60,115 nucleotides of DNA, from contig PLLC01000108.1 of assembly GCA_003141195.1 (NCBI GenBank), positions 1 to 60,115 of the forward strand. Direction: 5' to 3'. The position numbers were made by a program, and so were the translations under genes. Under the pieces are notes generated by a model. The model saw only the letters and a list, made by a program, of their open reading frames with translations, did no database searches and was not told the origin of the DNA. Positions 1 to 11,502 of the stretch are shown here, one piece after another (the stretch's first letter is position 1; every line of letters starts with the position of its first letter). The stretch comes from Syntrophaceae bacterium. GTDB taxonomy: Bacteria > Desulfobacterota > Syntrophia > Syntrophales > UBA5619.

Positions 1-447
1 CAGCATCTGCTGTTCCCCGCCGCTGAGATGGCCCGCCTCTTGATCCTTCCTGGCCTTCAGGATCGGAAAGTGAGCAAACACATGGTCCATGTCATCCTTG
101 ACCCCCTTCCTGTCCCTCCGGGTATAGGCGCCCATCATGATATTTTCCAGCACGGACAGCTCCGGGAAAACCTCCCGGCCTTCCGGAACGTAACTGATGC
201 CCATGCGGACAATCTCGTCCGTTTTCTTACGGTCGATGCGTTCGCCCAAGAATTCGATGGCGCCCTTTTCCGGCTGCTCCTCCTTCAGATCATAGAGGAG
301 GCGCATGATGGTCTTCAAGGTTGTCGATTTCCCCGCCCCGTTGGACCCCAGCAAAGCCACAATGTCACCCTGCTTCACCTCGAAAGAGATACCGTGGAGC
401 GCCCGGATCAGATCATACCAGGTTTCAATATTGTTCACTTTCAGCAT
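1..447 (-). CDS. livF: Branched-chain amino acid ABC transporter ATPase LivF (partial, C-terminus off the window)
   Basis: Second cytoplasmic ATPase of a LivFGHMJ-type importer. The ATG at 447-445 opens a frame beginning MLKVNNIETW that runs off the left edge (149 residues visible). A Walker A motif GSNGAGKST lies near residue 35, and the ABC signature LSGGEQQ is at the edge. Walker B and the switch histidine lie outside the window. The start overlaps the livG stop in ATGCTGA, which implies translational coupling. The GEQQ form of the signature and the LivG neighbour support LivF. Truncation is due only to the window. Confidence 0.93.
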   Translation of the reverse strand, partial: MLKVNNIETWYDLIRALHGISFEVKQGDIVALLGSNGAGKSTTLKTIMRLLYDLKEEQPEKGAIEFLGERIDRKKTDEIVRMGISYVPEGREVFPELSVLENIMMGAYTRRDRKGVKDDMDHVFAHFPILKARKDQEAGHLSGGEQQML

Positions 448-1235
448 CCGTGCTCCTCCCCCAGATACGCCCTGATGACCTCCGGGTGGCTCTGGACCTC
501 CTTCGCCGTCCCCTCGATGATCTTCTCCCCCTGGTTCATGGCCAGTATCCGGTCGGAAATGCCCATGATCATGTTCATATCGTGCTCGATCAAAAGGATT
601 GTCACCCGATAGTCGGCCTGGATGTCCTTGATCCAGATATTTAGGTCCTCTTTCTCCTCGGTATTCATACCGGCAGAGGGTTCATCCAGCAGGAGTATCT
701 TGGGTTCCAGGGCGAGGGCGCGACCCAGTTCCACCAGTTTTCGTTTGCCGTAGGGGAGGCTGGCCACATAGTTGTTCCGTACCGATTGCAGGTCCAGAAA
801 ATCGATGATCTTCTCGACGATCTCCCGGTTCCGGATCTCTTCCCGGGCGGCCCGGGAGCCCCGCCCCCAGAGGAAGGCGCCGGAAAATACACCCGTCTTC
901 ATGTGGATGTGTCTCCCGAGCAGGAGGTTGTCCATGACGGTGGCGTTGGAGAAGAGCTCGATGTTCTGAAAGGTGCGGGCCACCCCCTTGCGGGCGATGC
1001 GATCCGGGGAGAGGCCCACGAGCTCTTCGCCGTCGCAGAGGATCCGGCCGCTGTCCGGTTTATAGATGCCGCTGATCATGTTGTATATGGTGGTCTTGCC
1101 GGAACCGTTGGGCCCTATGATCGAAAAGATCGAATTCTTCTCCACGCCGAAGCTGATGTTGTTGACCGCCTTCAATCCGCCGAAGCTGATGCTCAGATTT
1201 TCAACCCTGAAATGATCCATTGCCGGAGATTCCAT
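441..1235 (-). CDS. livG: Branched-chain amino acid ABC transporter ATPase LivG
   Basis: Cytoplasmic ATPase that powers uptake with LivF. With the ATG at 1235 the protein is 264 residues, usual for LivG. An ATG at 1220 (MDHFRVENL) is an alternative, and neither has a well-spaced ribosome site, although AGGA abuts the first. Walker A is GPNGSGKTT, the signature is a divergent LPYGKRKLVE, and Walker B is ILLLDEPSAG. The Walker B tail reads AGMN, the LivG-type pattern. The frame stays open upstream to 1388, but that stretch resembles nothing and runs into the intergenic gap after the binding protein. It is co-directional with the whole liv operon. Confidence 0.93.
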   Translation of the reverse strand: MESPAMDHFRVENLSISFGGLKAVNNISFGVEKNSIFSIIGPNGSGKTTIYNMISGIYKPDSGRILCDGEELVGLSPDRIARKGVARTFQNIELFSNATVMDNLLLGRHIHMKTGVFSGAFLWGRGSRAAREEIRNREIVEKIIDFLDLQSVRNNYVASLPYGKRKLVELGRALALEPKILLLDEPSAGMNTEEKEDLNIWIKDIQADYRVTILLIEHDMNMIMGISDRILAMNQGEKIIEGTAKEVQSHPEVIRAYLGEEHGC

Positions 1236-1326
1236 TCCTAATTTCTTTTGAATCCGGGAAAACAGGACGGTACAACCGGGGGCAGTCCTTAAACCCGATG
1301 CCGAACAAGGGCTGCCCCCGGGACGA

Positions 1327-2523
1327 TTACTTCTTCCACGTGGCCAAATCGTTTGCCGTCCAACCCTGCAGCTCGATGTAGCTTCCATTGGGACCGCATT
1401 TCTGGATCACAACCGAATCCGATCCCTGATGCTGCTTTTCCGTGAAGCTGATCTTCGGACCGATGGTCTGGTAATCCTTGATGGCGTTTAACGCCTTCAG
1501 GACCGCCTCGGTGCTCAAGTTTCGCCCTGCCTTCTTCAGGGCCTCCACGATGGGATCGGCGAAGAGGATACCGGCGGAATAGAAGGTTCCCCAACGCTCT
1601 TCCGGCGAGAGCCTCTTGGCCGCTTCTTTGTATTTGACCATCAGCGGATTCTTGGAATCCGGGATCTCGCCAAAGTTGCCCGTGATGACCCCCTCCCAGA
1701 GCCCTCCGGAGATCTTGTGCATCAGCGGATAATCGGAAAGGGTGTTGGAGGAGACCCACTGGGGCTTGTAGCCGACGTTTGCAGCGGTCTTCAGCGCGAT
1801 GACGGCCGTCGTCGGGTTGACGTACATCAGGACCGCCTCCGCCCCGGAGCTCTTGAGGCGGAGGATCTGGGAGGCGAGATCCTTTTCCGTGGGCTCCACC
1901 GGAATCTCGGCCGCGAGAGACATCTTGTAGGTGTCCAGACGCTGCTTGAGGCCGTCGAAGCCGTTTTTCCCATAGGAGTCGTTCTGATAGAGAATCCCGA
2001 TCTTCTTGAGCTTCAGGGTTTCGACGATGTACTTCGTCAGCACACTGGCCTCGTCCTCATAGAGGGGATAGACGCTGAAGAGATAAGGCTGGACGGGGAA
2101 GACATACTCCTTGACGGAGGTGGCCGGTCCTACCCAGATCACCTTATTCTGGGCCAGATAGTCCTTCACGGCAAGACCGCCGGCCGCGGAAACGCCGCCG
2201 ACAAAGGCGAATACGCCCTGACGCTCCACCAGTTCCTTCACCACGGCCGCGGTCTGGGCGGGGTTATACATGTCATCCCGGATGAAATATTTGATTTTCC
2301 GGCCGTAGATGCCCCCCTCTTCATTGACGACATCAAAAAGCAATTTGCTTCCCCGGGCCACCGATCCCCAGGGCGCCGCGGGTCCGGTCTGCGGCCCCCA
2401 CTGGCCGATACGAATTTCGTTATCATCAAAACCCGCAAGAGTGGCCGCCGGTGCTGCATTGGCGATCAACAAGACAGCCAGTACCGCAATCAATAAAATA
2501 AGTACTTTCTTTCTGAATATCAT
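1327..2523 (-). CDS. Periplasmic branched-chain amino acid/amide-binding protein (LivJ/LivK type)
   Basis: Receptor that captures the substrate in the periplasm and delivers it to LivHM. The ATG at 2523 follows a strong AAAGGAGG ribosome site, giving 398 residues. The frame extends to 2643 but the added stretch is not protein-like. The N-terminus is a Sec signal peptide (MIFRKKV, then a hydrophobic run ending ANAAPAA). The mature part starts with the family pattern EIRIGQWGPQTGPAA, followed by the Peripla_BP_6 fold. It lies between livH and livG. Ligand identity (leucine/isoleucine/valine, amides, aromatic acids) cannot be read from sequence. In this group such systems sometimes take aromatic acids, which would fit the paaK and ior genes downstream, but that is only inference. 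Confidence 0.9.
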   Translation of the reverse strand: MIFRKKVLILLIAVLAVLLIANAAPAATLAGFDDNEIRIGQWGPQTGPAAPWGSVARGSKLLFDVVNEEGGIYGRKIKYFIRDDMYNPAQTAAVVKELVERQGVFAFVGGVSAAGGLAVKDYLAQNKVIWVGPATSVKEYVFPVQPYLFSVYPLYEDEASVLTKYIVETLKLKKIGILYQNDSYGKNGFDGLKQRLDTYKMSLAAEIPVEPTEKDLASQILRLKSSGAEAVLMYVNPTTAVIALKTAANVGYKPQWVSSNTLSDYPLMHKISGGLWEGVITGNFGEIPDSKNPLMVKYKEAAKRLSPEERWGTFYSAGILFADPIVEALKKAGRNLSTEAVLKALNAIKDYQTIGPKISFTEKQHQGSDSVVIQKCGPNGSYIELQGWTANDLATWKK

Positions 2524-2737
2524 GGCATCCTCCTTTTTAATGACCATCTGGTTTCGTGGGAAAAACAGTAGCGAGCATTTTTTAGGGATTAAAATAATGG
2601 CCGCTTCTCCGTCCAAACCCGGAAGCGGAGGCCCCTCCATCACCGTCTCGCCCGGTAATACAATGCCTCGAGTACCCCTCTCCTCCTTTCCGCAATCAAA
2701 GTGAAGTCACCATTGGCCTCAGTCTTCCTTAAATCCG

Positions 2738-3619
2738 TTACACTTTTTTTACGAAATGTTTGGCAAAAAGTCCGCTCGGTCGCAGACAGAGGACAAGAAT
2801 GATCACAATAAAGGCCACAATAGGTTTCCAATGGGGAAAGTAGTAACCGAAGAAGTTCTCGATCAATCCCATGAGACCGCCGCCGATGATCACCCCGGGG
2901 ATGCTCATGAGTCCCCCCAGGACGGCTGCGGCGAAGGCGCGCAGGAAGGGTTCCATCATGAAGGCAGGGTCCAGGGTGGCCCGGGACGCAAAAAACATCC
3001 CCGCGATGGCGCCGATCAGCGAGCTGAATCCCCAGGCAAAGGAAAACACTCGCTCGGTACGGATACCCATGATCTTGGCGGCATGCTTGTTTTGCTGGGT
3101 TGCCCGCATGGCCACTCCCAACTTGCTGTACTTGAAGAATAGATAAAGAAACAACATGATACAGGTGGTCACGGCAAACACGGCTATGGCCCAGTTGTTG
3201 ATGATCATCCCTTTTACGGGCTCATAGGTGACGGAGGGATCCAGCGGCAGCGAAAAATATTTCTGTTCCGCCCCCCATTTCCAACCGGCCAGCCCCACCA
3301 AGAACATCTCCGCCCCGAGGGTAATGACGATCATCCCCAGGATAGTGGGATGCTTGGCGGGACGCAGAAACAGATATTCGATCAGTATCCCCAACAGGAT
3401 CGAAAACACCATGGTGATAAGAAAGGCCAACCAGAAAGGATATCGGTAAACGGACAAGATATGAAAAGCAACGAATGAAGAAAACATGGCCATTTCGCCT
3501 TGGGCAAAATTGACCACCTCGGAAGTCTTGTAGATGATCACCACCGCCGTTGCAAAAAGACCGTAACAGGCGCCAATCGCCAGCCCTTCCACCAAAAGCT
3601 GTCCTACCGGCATCTTCAA
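2738..3619 (-). CDS. livH: Branched-chain amino acid ABC transporter permease LivH
   Basis: Inner-membrane permease of 293 residues with about eight hydrophobic segments. The N-terminal region carries the LivH hallmark: GLAIGACYGLFA, then VNFAQGEMAM near residue 40. The start at 3619 (MKMPVGQLL) follows a GGAAAGGTGATTGAAG stretch. A second ATG lies two codons in. It is 96 bases downstream of livM and 214 bases upstream of the binding-protein start. It pairs with LivM to form the channel. Confidence 0.93.
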   Translation of the reverse strand: MKMPVGQLLVEGLAIGACYGLFATAVVIIYKTSEVVNFAQGEMAMFSSFVAFHILSVYRYPFWLAFLITMVFSILLGILIEYLFLRPAKHPTILGMIVITLGAEMFLVGLAGWKWGAEQKYFSLPLDPSVTYEPVKGMIINNWAIAVFAVTTCIMLFLYLFFKYSKLGVAMRATQQNKHAAKIMGIRTERVFSFAWGFSSLIGAIAGMFFASRATLDPAFMMEPFLRAFAAAVLGGLMSIPGVIIGGGLMGLIENFFGYYFPHWKPIVAFIVIILVLCLRPSGLFAKHFVKKV

Positions 3620-3715
3620 TCACCTTTCCCAATCAAGTGTTCCGTTTTGAGTGTTCCGCTTTGAGTTTTCAACCCAAAACTCAGCCATTCCATTTCCTGC
3701 CTCCGCAGCCCTCCC

Positions 3716-4786
3716 TCAGAAAGGCCATGTCATCCAGTACTTCTTCATGCGAATCCAGACGCCGAACATGCCGAGCGGCTCAAAAATGATGATCCCGATC
3801 ATGATGAGCCCGATGGCCATACTGCTGATATTTTCGAGGCCAACCATGGTAAACCATTGTTTTGATACGGCAACCATGAGGGCGCCGAAATAAGGAATCT
3901 CGGCGATGTTTTTCAAGAGGTCGTATTGGAGGTAAGTGATTAGGGTTGCGCCCAAAATACCCCCCAGGATGGTGCCCAACCCGCCAACCACCACCATCAC
4001 GAGAAAGATGATCGACAGGATCATATTAAAGGTAAAGGGATCAAAGAATCCCAGGACGAAGCCAAACAGTCCCCCGGCGATACCTGCATAAAAGGCGCTT
4101 ACGGCAAAGGCCAGGGTCTTGTAAATGGTCAAATTCACGCCGATCACCTCCGCGGCGATGTCGCTGTCCTTGATTGCCACAAAGGACCGTCCAACCCTGG
4201 TTTTTAGAATATTTCTCGCGCCGACCACCATGATGATCGTCATGATCAATATCAGGTAGTACTTCTGGAAGTCGGTTTTCAGGATCCAACTGATCCCCAG
4301 TTGTTTGATCCCCAGATCCAGTGGCGGCGCCTTGATGCCCATTCGGCCGCCAAACGCATCCACACCCCCGATGATATGCATGATGGTCAGCCCGAAGCCC
4401 ATGGAGACGATCGCCAGGTAGGGTCCTTCCAGACGCAACGCGGGCAGCCCGAGAATAAAGCCGAAAAAAGCCGCAATAAAGGCGGCAATCAGGATGGCGA
4501 ACACGAAAGGGATCTGAAGCAGGGTCATCAACAGAACCGTCCCATAGGCGCCGATGGCAAAAAAACCGGCATGGCCGAGGGAGATCTGGCCGGTGGAGCC
4601 CACGAGAATGTTTAAACCCACGGCCAATATGACATGGACCATGATAATATTAAGAAGATAAACGTAGTAGTTGGGAGTATAAAGCGGAATGGTAAACAGA
4701 ACCAGCAGCAGTGCGACCGTCCATGCAAGAACCACCCCGCTCTGAAAGAGCTGAATGTCCTCATAGTAGTCGCGTTTCATATCCAT
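3716..4786 (-). CDS. livM: Branched-chain amino acid ABC transporter permease LivM
   Basis: Second membrane permease, 356 residues, first gene of the liv operon. LivM hallmarks are present: VGLNILVGSTGQISLGHAGF near residue 55-75, then ALRLEGPYLAIVSMGFG, followed by long hydrophobic helices and the VGGLGTILGGILGA loop. The start at 4786 is preceded by a weak site within ACAGGAAG... on the far side of about 400 nt of leader. A sigma70-like promoter at 5196-5224 on this strand drives it. Confidence 0.93.
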   Translation of the reverse strand: MDMKRDYYEDIQLFQSGVVLAWTVALLLVLFTIPLYTPNYYVYLLNIIMVHVILAVGLNILVGSTGQISLGHAGFFAIGAYGTVLLMTLLQIPFVFAILIAAFIAAFFGFILGLPALRLEGPYLAIVSMGFGLTIMHIIGGVDAFGGRMGIKAPPLDLGIKQLGISWILKTDFQKYYLILIMTIIMVVGARNILKTRVGRSFVAIKDSDIAAEVIGVNLTIYKTLAFAVSAFYAGIAGGLFGFVLGFFDPFTFNMILSIIFLVMVVVGGLGTILGGILGATLITYLQYDLLKNIAEIPYFGALMVAVSKQWFTMVGLENISSMAIGLIMIGIIIFEPLGMFGVWIRMKKYWMTWPF

Positions 4787-5195
4787 GATGTCACCTCAAC
4801 AGGAAGAATATGTTTGTCCTTGGTTCTGCACTTCCGCGGGGATGGGTTCGCTCGCCGATTTCGGTCCGCCTCAGGCGGGCGATCCGGAGCAGGCATTCAA
4901 ATTTTGCATCGGGCAGCGCCGTATCGCCAACCCGGGGGAAACCGGTCGCCCGATAAGACCGGCAAAAGCCAAATGAAGCCCCGTCGGTAAAAAACAAATT
5001 GGAATACCTTGTATTTTTCGCTGCATGGAAGAGCGATTTCCACTTTGGGGGCGCTCCTCGGGTGCGTTCGATGTTTCCGGTACTTTTATAAGATCTTTCT
5101 GGATGGCCGGGTCATATCCGCCTGCAGCAGCCGAAATGAACCCGACTGGAATGGAATGCACCGCCATGCGCAACTACCCTTGATAAAGCGCGAGT

Positions 5196-5224
5196 TTTCT
5201 AACAATCTTTCCCGACACTGTCAA
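5196..5224 (-). promoter_or_regulatory. Sigma70-like promoter for the liv operon
   Basis: Read on the minus strand, TTGACA (5224-5219), a 17 bp spacer, then TAGAAA (5201-5196). The predicted start near 5189 would leave a leader of about 400 nt before livM. Confidence 0.6.
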
Positions 5225-5247
5225 GAATTATTTCCCCTGTTTTCGCC

Positions 5248-5276
5248 TTGACACGTATGGGTCATCCCACTATATA
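5248..5276 (+). promoter_or_regulatory. Sigma70-like promoter for the glcD-glcF-mazG operon
   Basis: TTGACA at 5248-5253, a 17 bp spacer and TATATA at 5271-5276. This is close to consensus. The two -35 boxes of the divergent promoters are only 23 bp apart, so one regulator could control both directions. Confidence 0.7.
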
Positions 5277-5411
5277 CTCATCGTGTGGACGTGGTCGAAA
5301 GGATCCCGGACCTCAATTCTGATGCCCTCTTGGGCCGAAGTTTGGTGTGGGCCTTGGGAAAAAGGACGGTCTTGTACCGATTACGAATTCTTCCATTTTG
5401 AGAGGGTTGCC

Positions 5412-6839
5412 ATGCTGAGCAGAACCATCATCGATCACCTCCAGCAGAGGGTCGGCGCCGGAAACGTTTACCATGAGAGAGAAGATCTCCTCGTTTACGG
5501 TTACGACGCCACACCGGAAATCGCAGGACTTCCGGAGGTGGCCGTCTTCCCGGAGAACCGGGAAGGATTGCAGGCCGCCCTGGAGGTCAGCCGGCAGGAG
5601 GGGCTTGCCGTCACCCCCCGCGGCGCGGCGACCGGGCTTTCCGGGGGCAGCATTCCTTTCCAGGGAGGCATGGTCCTCGGCCTCACCCGGATGAACCGCA
5701 TCCTGGAGATCGATGAGGAGAACCTGACCGCCACTGCCGAAGCGGGCGTGATCACGGTCGATCTTTTCAACGCCGCGGCGGCCCGGGGTCTTTTCTACCC
5801 GCCCGACCCTGGATCCCAGAACGTATCGACACTCGGCGGCAATGTCGCGGAGAACGCGGGCGGCCTCCGAGGTCTCAAATACGGCGTCACCCGAAACTAT
5901 GTGATGGCCCTCTCCGGCCTCCTGTACGACGGCACGGAGTTTATCGCCGGGAACAAATGCGTCAAGGATGTGGCCGGCTACTCCCTGCGGGATCTGCTGG
6001 TCGGCAGCGAGGGAACCCTCGGAATCATCACCGAAGTGACGGTCCGTCTCATCAACCCGCCGCAGGACAAGCGGACGCTTCTCGCCTATTTCCGGGATAT
6101 CCGGACCGCCGGCGAGGCGGTTTCCAGAATCATCGCCGCGCGGATCATCCCCGCGACCCTCGAGATCATGGACAAAACGACGATCAACTGCGTGGAGGAC
6201 TACGCCGGGATCGGCCTCCCCCGCGAGATGGGGGCGCTCCTGCTGATCGAGGTGGACGGCCACCCCGCGGTCGTTGCCGATGAGGCGGAGGGCGTACGGA
6301 AAATTCTCGAGAAGGTCCGGGCGGACGTGATTCGCCAGGCCGCAAACGCCGAGGAGGCCGCCCAGCTCACCGCCGCGCGGCGAACCGCCCTTTCGGCGGT
6401 GGCCCGCGTGTCGCCGACCACCATCCTCGAGGACGCCACCATTCCCCGGAGCCGCCTCGCCGAGACCTTCGCCGAGATCGAACGGCTCAAGGAGAAATAT
6501 GCTATCCACGTCGCCACCTTCGGCCACGCCGGCGACGGCAACCTCCACCCCACGGCGGTGACCGACGAACGTAATCATCAGGAGATTGAAAAGGTCCACG
6601 CCTTCTTCTCCGATCTCTACGAAAAGGTGCTTTCCATGGGGGGCACCGTCTCCGGCGAACACGGGATCGGCATCGCCAAGAAGGGCTACCTCCTGCGTCA
6701 GTTCGGCGAGGGGGGCATGGGGGTCATGCGCCGAATCAAGGACGCCTTTGACCCGGGCGGCCGCCTCAATCCGGGAAAGATCTTCCTGGAAGGCGCTTCT
6801 TCCCCGGACGTCCGGATTCAGGGAGGCGTCCATGACTGA
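5412..6839 (+). CDS. glcD: FAD-linked 2-hydroxyacid oxidase/dehydrogenase (GlcD family)
   Basis: Flavoprotein subunit oxidising a 2-hydroxyacid (glycolate or D-lactate) to the 2-oxoacid. The ATG at 5412 (MLSRTIIDH) follows GAGAGGGTTGCC, giving 475 residues. The upstream extension to 5283 begins within the promoter region and is rejected. The PCMH-type FAD domain spans roughly residues 40-220: TPRGAATGLSGGS, PPDPGS, STLGGNVAENAGG and DLLVGSEGTLGIITE. The C-terminal FAD-oxidase domain has the FGHAGDGNLHP and SGEHGIG motifs. The stop overlaps the start of the iron-sulfur partner by eight bases. Substrate cannot be fixed from sequence; both glycolate and D-lactate enzymes look like this. Confidence 0.9.
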   Translation: MLSRTIIDHLQQRVGAGNVYHEREDLLVYGYDATPEIAGLPEVAVFPENREGLQAALEVSRQEGLAVTPRGAATGLSGGSIPFQGGMVLGLTRMNRILEIDEENLTATAEAGVITVDLFNAAAARGLFYPPDPGSQNVSTLGGNVAENAGGLRGLKYGVTRNYVMALSGLLYDGTEFIAGNKCVKDVAGYSLRDLLVGSEGTLGIITEVTVRLINPPQDKRTLLAYFRDIRTAGEAVSRIIAARIIPATLEIMDKTTINCVEDYAGIGLPREMGALLLIEVDGHPAVVADEAEGVRKILEKVRADVIRQAANAEEAAQLTAARRTALSAVARVSPTTILEDATIPRSRLAETFAEIERLKEKYAIHVATFGHAGDGNLHPTAVTDERNHQEIEKVHAFFSDLYEKVLSMGGTVSGEHGIGIAKKGYLLRQFGEGGMGVMRRIKDAFDPGGRLNPGKIFLEGASSPDVRIQGGVHD

Positions 6840-8133
6840 GACCTCCCCCACGGGCAATTTCCATCCGGATGACGCCCCGGCTTATGAATCCATTCTCCAG
6901 TGCATGCGCTGCGGCTTCTGTCTCGCGGTCTGCCCCACCTACGCCTTGACGAACCGGGAAAGGTCCAGCCCTCGGGGTCGGGCGGCCCTCGCCCGCGCCG
7001 TCGCCGAAGGGAAGCTGGAATTCACCCCCGCCGTCCGGGACGAGGCCTTCCTCTGTCTCGACTGCAAGGCCTGCTCGACAGCCTGTCCATCGGGCGTCCG
7101 CGTTGGAACGATCATGGAGTTCTGCCGGAGCCAGGCGCAGATTTTCCACCCCCCTTCCCTTCCTGCCGGGATGCTGCGGGATTTTATCCTGAAGCGGATG
7201 CTCCCCTCGCCCGCGCTGATGGAAACCTCCATGCTTCCCGCCCGGCTCTACCAAAGGCTCGGCCTCCAGTGGGCGGTCCGCCGTCTCGGGATCAACCGGT
7301 TCCTGCCCGGCGTCCTCGACAAGATGGAAGGAATCCTCCCGACCCTCGGCCCACCACTACGGACGGAAATCCCGCAGTTTATCCCTGCCCAGGGTAAAAA
7401 ACGGGGCCGCGTTGCCTTCTTCCTCGGCTGCGCCATGAGCCTGGTCTTCCCCGATGTGTCGCGGTGGACGGCGCGCATCCTCTCCCAGCAGGGATTTGAT
7501 GTCGTCACCCCGAAGGAGGTCAAGTGCTGCGGGGCGCCTCATCTGGCCGAAGGGGATCGCGAAACCGCCCGCCGTCTCGCGCTGATCAACATCGACCTAT
7601 TTCTCGCCCTGAACGCCGACTATATCGTGACCGACTGCGCCGGCTGCGGCTGCGCGCTCAAGGAATACGAGGAGATTCTCGAGGATCGGGCCGATCATGA
7701 AAGGCTCCGCCTCTTCCGTTCAAAGATCCGCGACATCTCCGAATTCCTTGCGGAGGTGGGCATCCGGACCGAAGAGCTTCGGCCGGTACCGCTCAGCGTC
7801 ACGTATCACGAACCCTGTCACCTCGTGCACGGCCAGGGCCTTTCCGGTCCTCCGCGCCAGGTCATCCGGGCGATTCCCGGGGTCGAACTGCGGGAGATGA
7901 AGGAATCCAATTGGTGCTGCGGCATGGCAGGCTCCTTCGCGATCAAGGAGCTGGAGACGAGCCGCAGGATTCTCGAACGGAAACTCGCCAATGTCCGGGC
8001 CACCGGCGCCGACGCCCTCGTGACGGCCAATCCCGGCTGCCACCTTCAACTCGCCTGGGGTGTCCGTGAGCTCGGCATGAAACAGCCCGTCCTGCATGTC
8101 GTGGAGCTCCTGGGACGCTCCCTCCCCGCATGA
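6832..8133 (+). CDS. glcF: Iron-sulfur subunit of the glycolate/D-lactate oxidase (GlcF family)
   Basis: Electron-transfer partner of the preceding flavoprotein, 433 residues from the ATG at 6832. The open frame upstream lies inside glcD and is a shadow. Two 4Fe-4S clusters are near the N-terminus: CMRCGFCLAVCP at about residue 24 and CLDCKACSTACP near 77. Two cysteine-rich CCG domains follow (CCGAPH; later SNWCCGMAGSF with NPGCH), which in this family bind a further cofactor or dock with the quinone side. It overlaps both neighbours, so the proteins are probably made together. Confidence 0.9.
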   Translation: MTETSPTGNFHPDDAPAYESILQCMRCGFCLAVCPTYALTNRERSSPRGRAALARAVAEGKLEFTPAVRDEAFLCLDCKACSTACPSGVRVGTIMEFCRSQAQIFHPPSLPAGMLRDFILKRMLPSPALMETSMLPARLYQRLGLQWAVRRLGINRFLPGVLDKMEGILPTLGPPLRTEIPQFIPAQGKKRGRVAFFLGCAMSLVFPDVSRWTARILSQQGFDVVTPKEVKCCGAPHLAEGDRETARRLALINIDLFLALNADYIVTDCAGCGCALKEYEEILEDRADHERLRLFRSKIRDISEFLAEVGIRTEELRPVPLSVTYHEPCHLVHGQGLSGPPRQVIRAIPGVELREMKESNWCCGMAGSFAIKELETSRRILERKLANVRATGADALVTANPGCHLQLAWGVRELGMKQPVLHVVELLGRSLPA

Positions 8134-8978
8134 CCGACCTGAACCCGAAAAGAACGGTCTCCTGGAAACCACCCGCCGACGCCGGAGAGAAATTCCGGGA
8201 ACTGCTCGCAATCATCGCCAGGCTGCGAGGACCGGACGGTTGTCCCTGGGACCGGGCGCAACAGAAGGGGGATATCGGCCGTTATCTCATCGAGGAGGCC
8301 TATGAGGTCCTCGAGGCCCTGGAGGGATCCTCGCCGGAGAACGTACAGGAGGAACTCGGCGATCTCCTGTTCCAGATCCTCTTCCTCGCCCGGATGGCGG
8401 AGGAGGCGGGGGAATTCAACATCGCCGATGTTCTCAAGGAAATCAGCGCCAAGATGATCCGGCGTCATCCGCATGTCTTCGGCGACGCCACAGTCGCGAG
8501 CGTCGAGGAGGTCCGCACAAACTGGGAACGGATCAAGGCGGAGGTGGAACACAAGGGAGATAAGGGGTCCCCCCTCTGCGACGGCATCCCCCGTTCCCTC
8601 CCCACACTGGCGCGGGCGCAGCGGATCACCGCCCGGGCCGCGGAGGCTGGTTTCGACTGGCGCGACACCGCCGGCGTTCTGAACAAGGTCGAGGAGGAAC
8701 TAGCCGAGTTCCGCGCCGCGCTGGAAACGAAAGACCCGGAACGGATGAAGGAGGAGGCGGGGGACCTCCTGTTTACGCTGGTCAACCTCTGCCGGTTTGC
8801 CCGAGTGGATGCGGAGGCGGCGCTCCGCGCTTCGCTGCGGAAATTCACCGACCGTTTTTCCCATATCGAACGGAAGCTTGCAGCACAGGGGAAAACCCCC
8901 AAAGACTCCTCCATCGCCGAGATGGATCGGATCTGGGAGGAAGCCAAGAAACTCGAAGGGAGATCCCGAACCATATGA
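8130..8978 (+). CDS. mazG: Nucleoside triphosphate pyrophosphohydrolase MazG
   Basis: House-cleaning enzyme that hydrolyses NTPs to NMP and pyrophosphate. It has 282 residues with the two MazG repeats. The first carries LRGPDGCPWDRAQ, EEAYEVLEA and EELGDLLFQ. The second carries KVEEELAEFRAA and EEAGDLLFTLVNL, both with the metal-binding EExxE...ExxD pattern. Length matches the two-domain enterobacterial form. The start codon overlaps the glcF stop (ATGA), and its own stop overlaps the next gene in the same way. Confidence 0.93.
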   Translation: MTDLNPKRTVSWKPPADAGEKFRELLAIIARLRGPDGCPWDRAQQKGDIGRYLIEEAYEVLEALEGSSPENVQEELGDLLFQILFLARMAEEAGEFNIADVLKEISAKMIRRHPHVFGDATVASVEEVRTNWERIKAEVEHKGDKGSPLCDGIPRSLPTLARAQRITARAAEAGFDWRDTAGVLNKVEEELAEFRAALETKDPERMKEEAGDLLFTLVNLCRFARVDAEAALRASLRKFTDRFSHIERKLAAQGKTPKDSSIAEMDRIWEEAKKLEGRSRTI

Positions 8979-9160
8979 AATATTTTTTCTGCGTTCTAGG
9001 GATGGTCTTCGTCATCGAGGGCCTCCCCTATTTCACCTTTCCCGACAAGATCAAGACCTACCTGCTCAGGTTGACGGAGATCCCTGCTGCGACGCTCCGG
9101 ATCCTGGGCGCCGTCGCCGTCACCCTCGGCCTCCTCCTCGTCTATTTAGGAACCAAGTGA
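8975..9160 (+). CDS. Small membrane protein, DUF2065 family
   Basis: Sixty-one residues with two hydrophobic helices (about 3-20 and 40-59) joined by a short polar turn containing FPDKIKTY. The GLPYFTFP pattern and length fit the DUF2065 family, whose role is unknown. The start ATGA overlaps the mazG stop, so it is the fourth gene of this operon. Family call is from memory of the pattern, not a search. Confidence 0.8.
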   Translation: MKYFFCVLGMVFVIEGLPYFTFPDKIKTYLLRLTEIPAATLRILGAVAVTLGLLLVYLGTK

Positions 9161-9262
9161 CGCCCGTGAAAGACGCCGGTAAAAATATCAATTTTCGTTG
9201 ACTTTCCATCCCGTTTCTGATTATGTGCCGCAGTTTTCGCGGGGATGGAGTTTTGCTTTCAG

Positions 9263-11451
<2,189 letters not shown>

Positions 11452-11502
11452 AAATGAAACCAAAACATTTCAATCAATAATAAAGGGGAGGGTTTTACGT
11501 TG

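Larger units (their letters stand above)
4787..5411. other. Divergent intergenic region between livM and the glcD-like gene
   Basis: This 625 bp stretch has no convincing gene. It holds two back-to-back promoters (5196-5224 minus, 5248-5276 plus), a liv leader of about 400 nt and a glcD leader of about 130 nt. A short inverted repeat around 4868-4880 (CCGCCT/AGGCGG) sits in the liv leader. Weak open frames here have no recognisable protein character. Confidence 0.6.

Noticed and set aside
4871-5173. A 100-codon minus-strand frame in the liv leader
   Set aside because: No ribosome site, odd composition and no conserved pattern; it lies within the untranslated leader predicted from the promoter.
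5313-6857. A 514-codon minus-strand frame opposite glcD
   Set aside because: No recognisable protein; glcD carries complete FAD motifs in the other direction.
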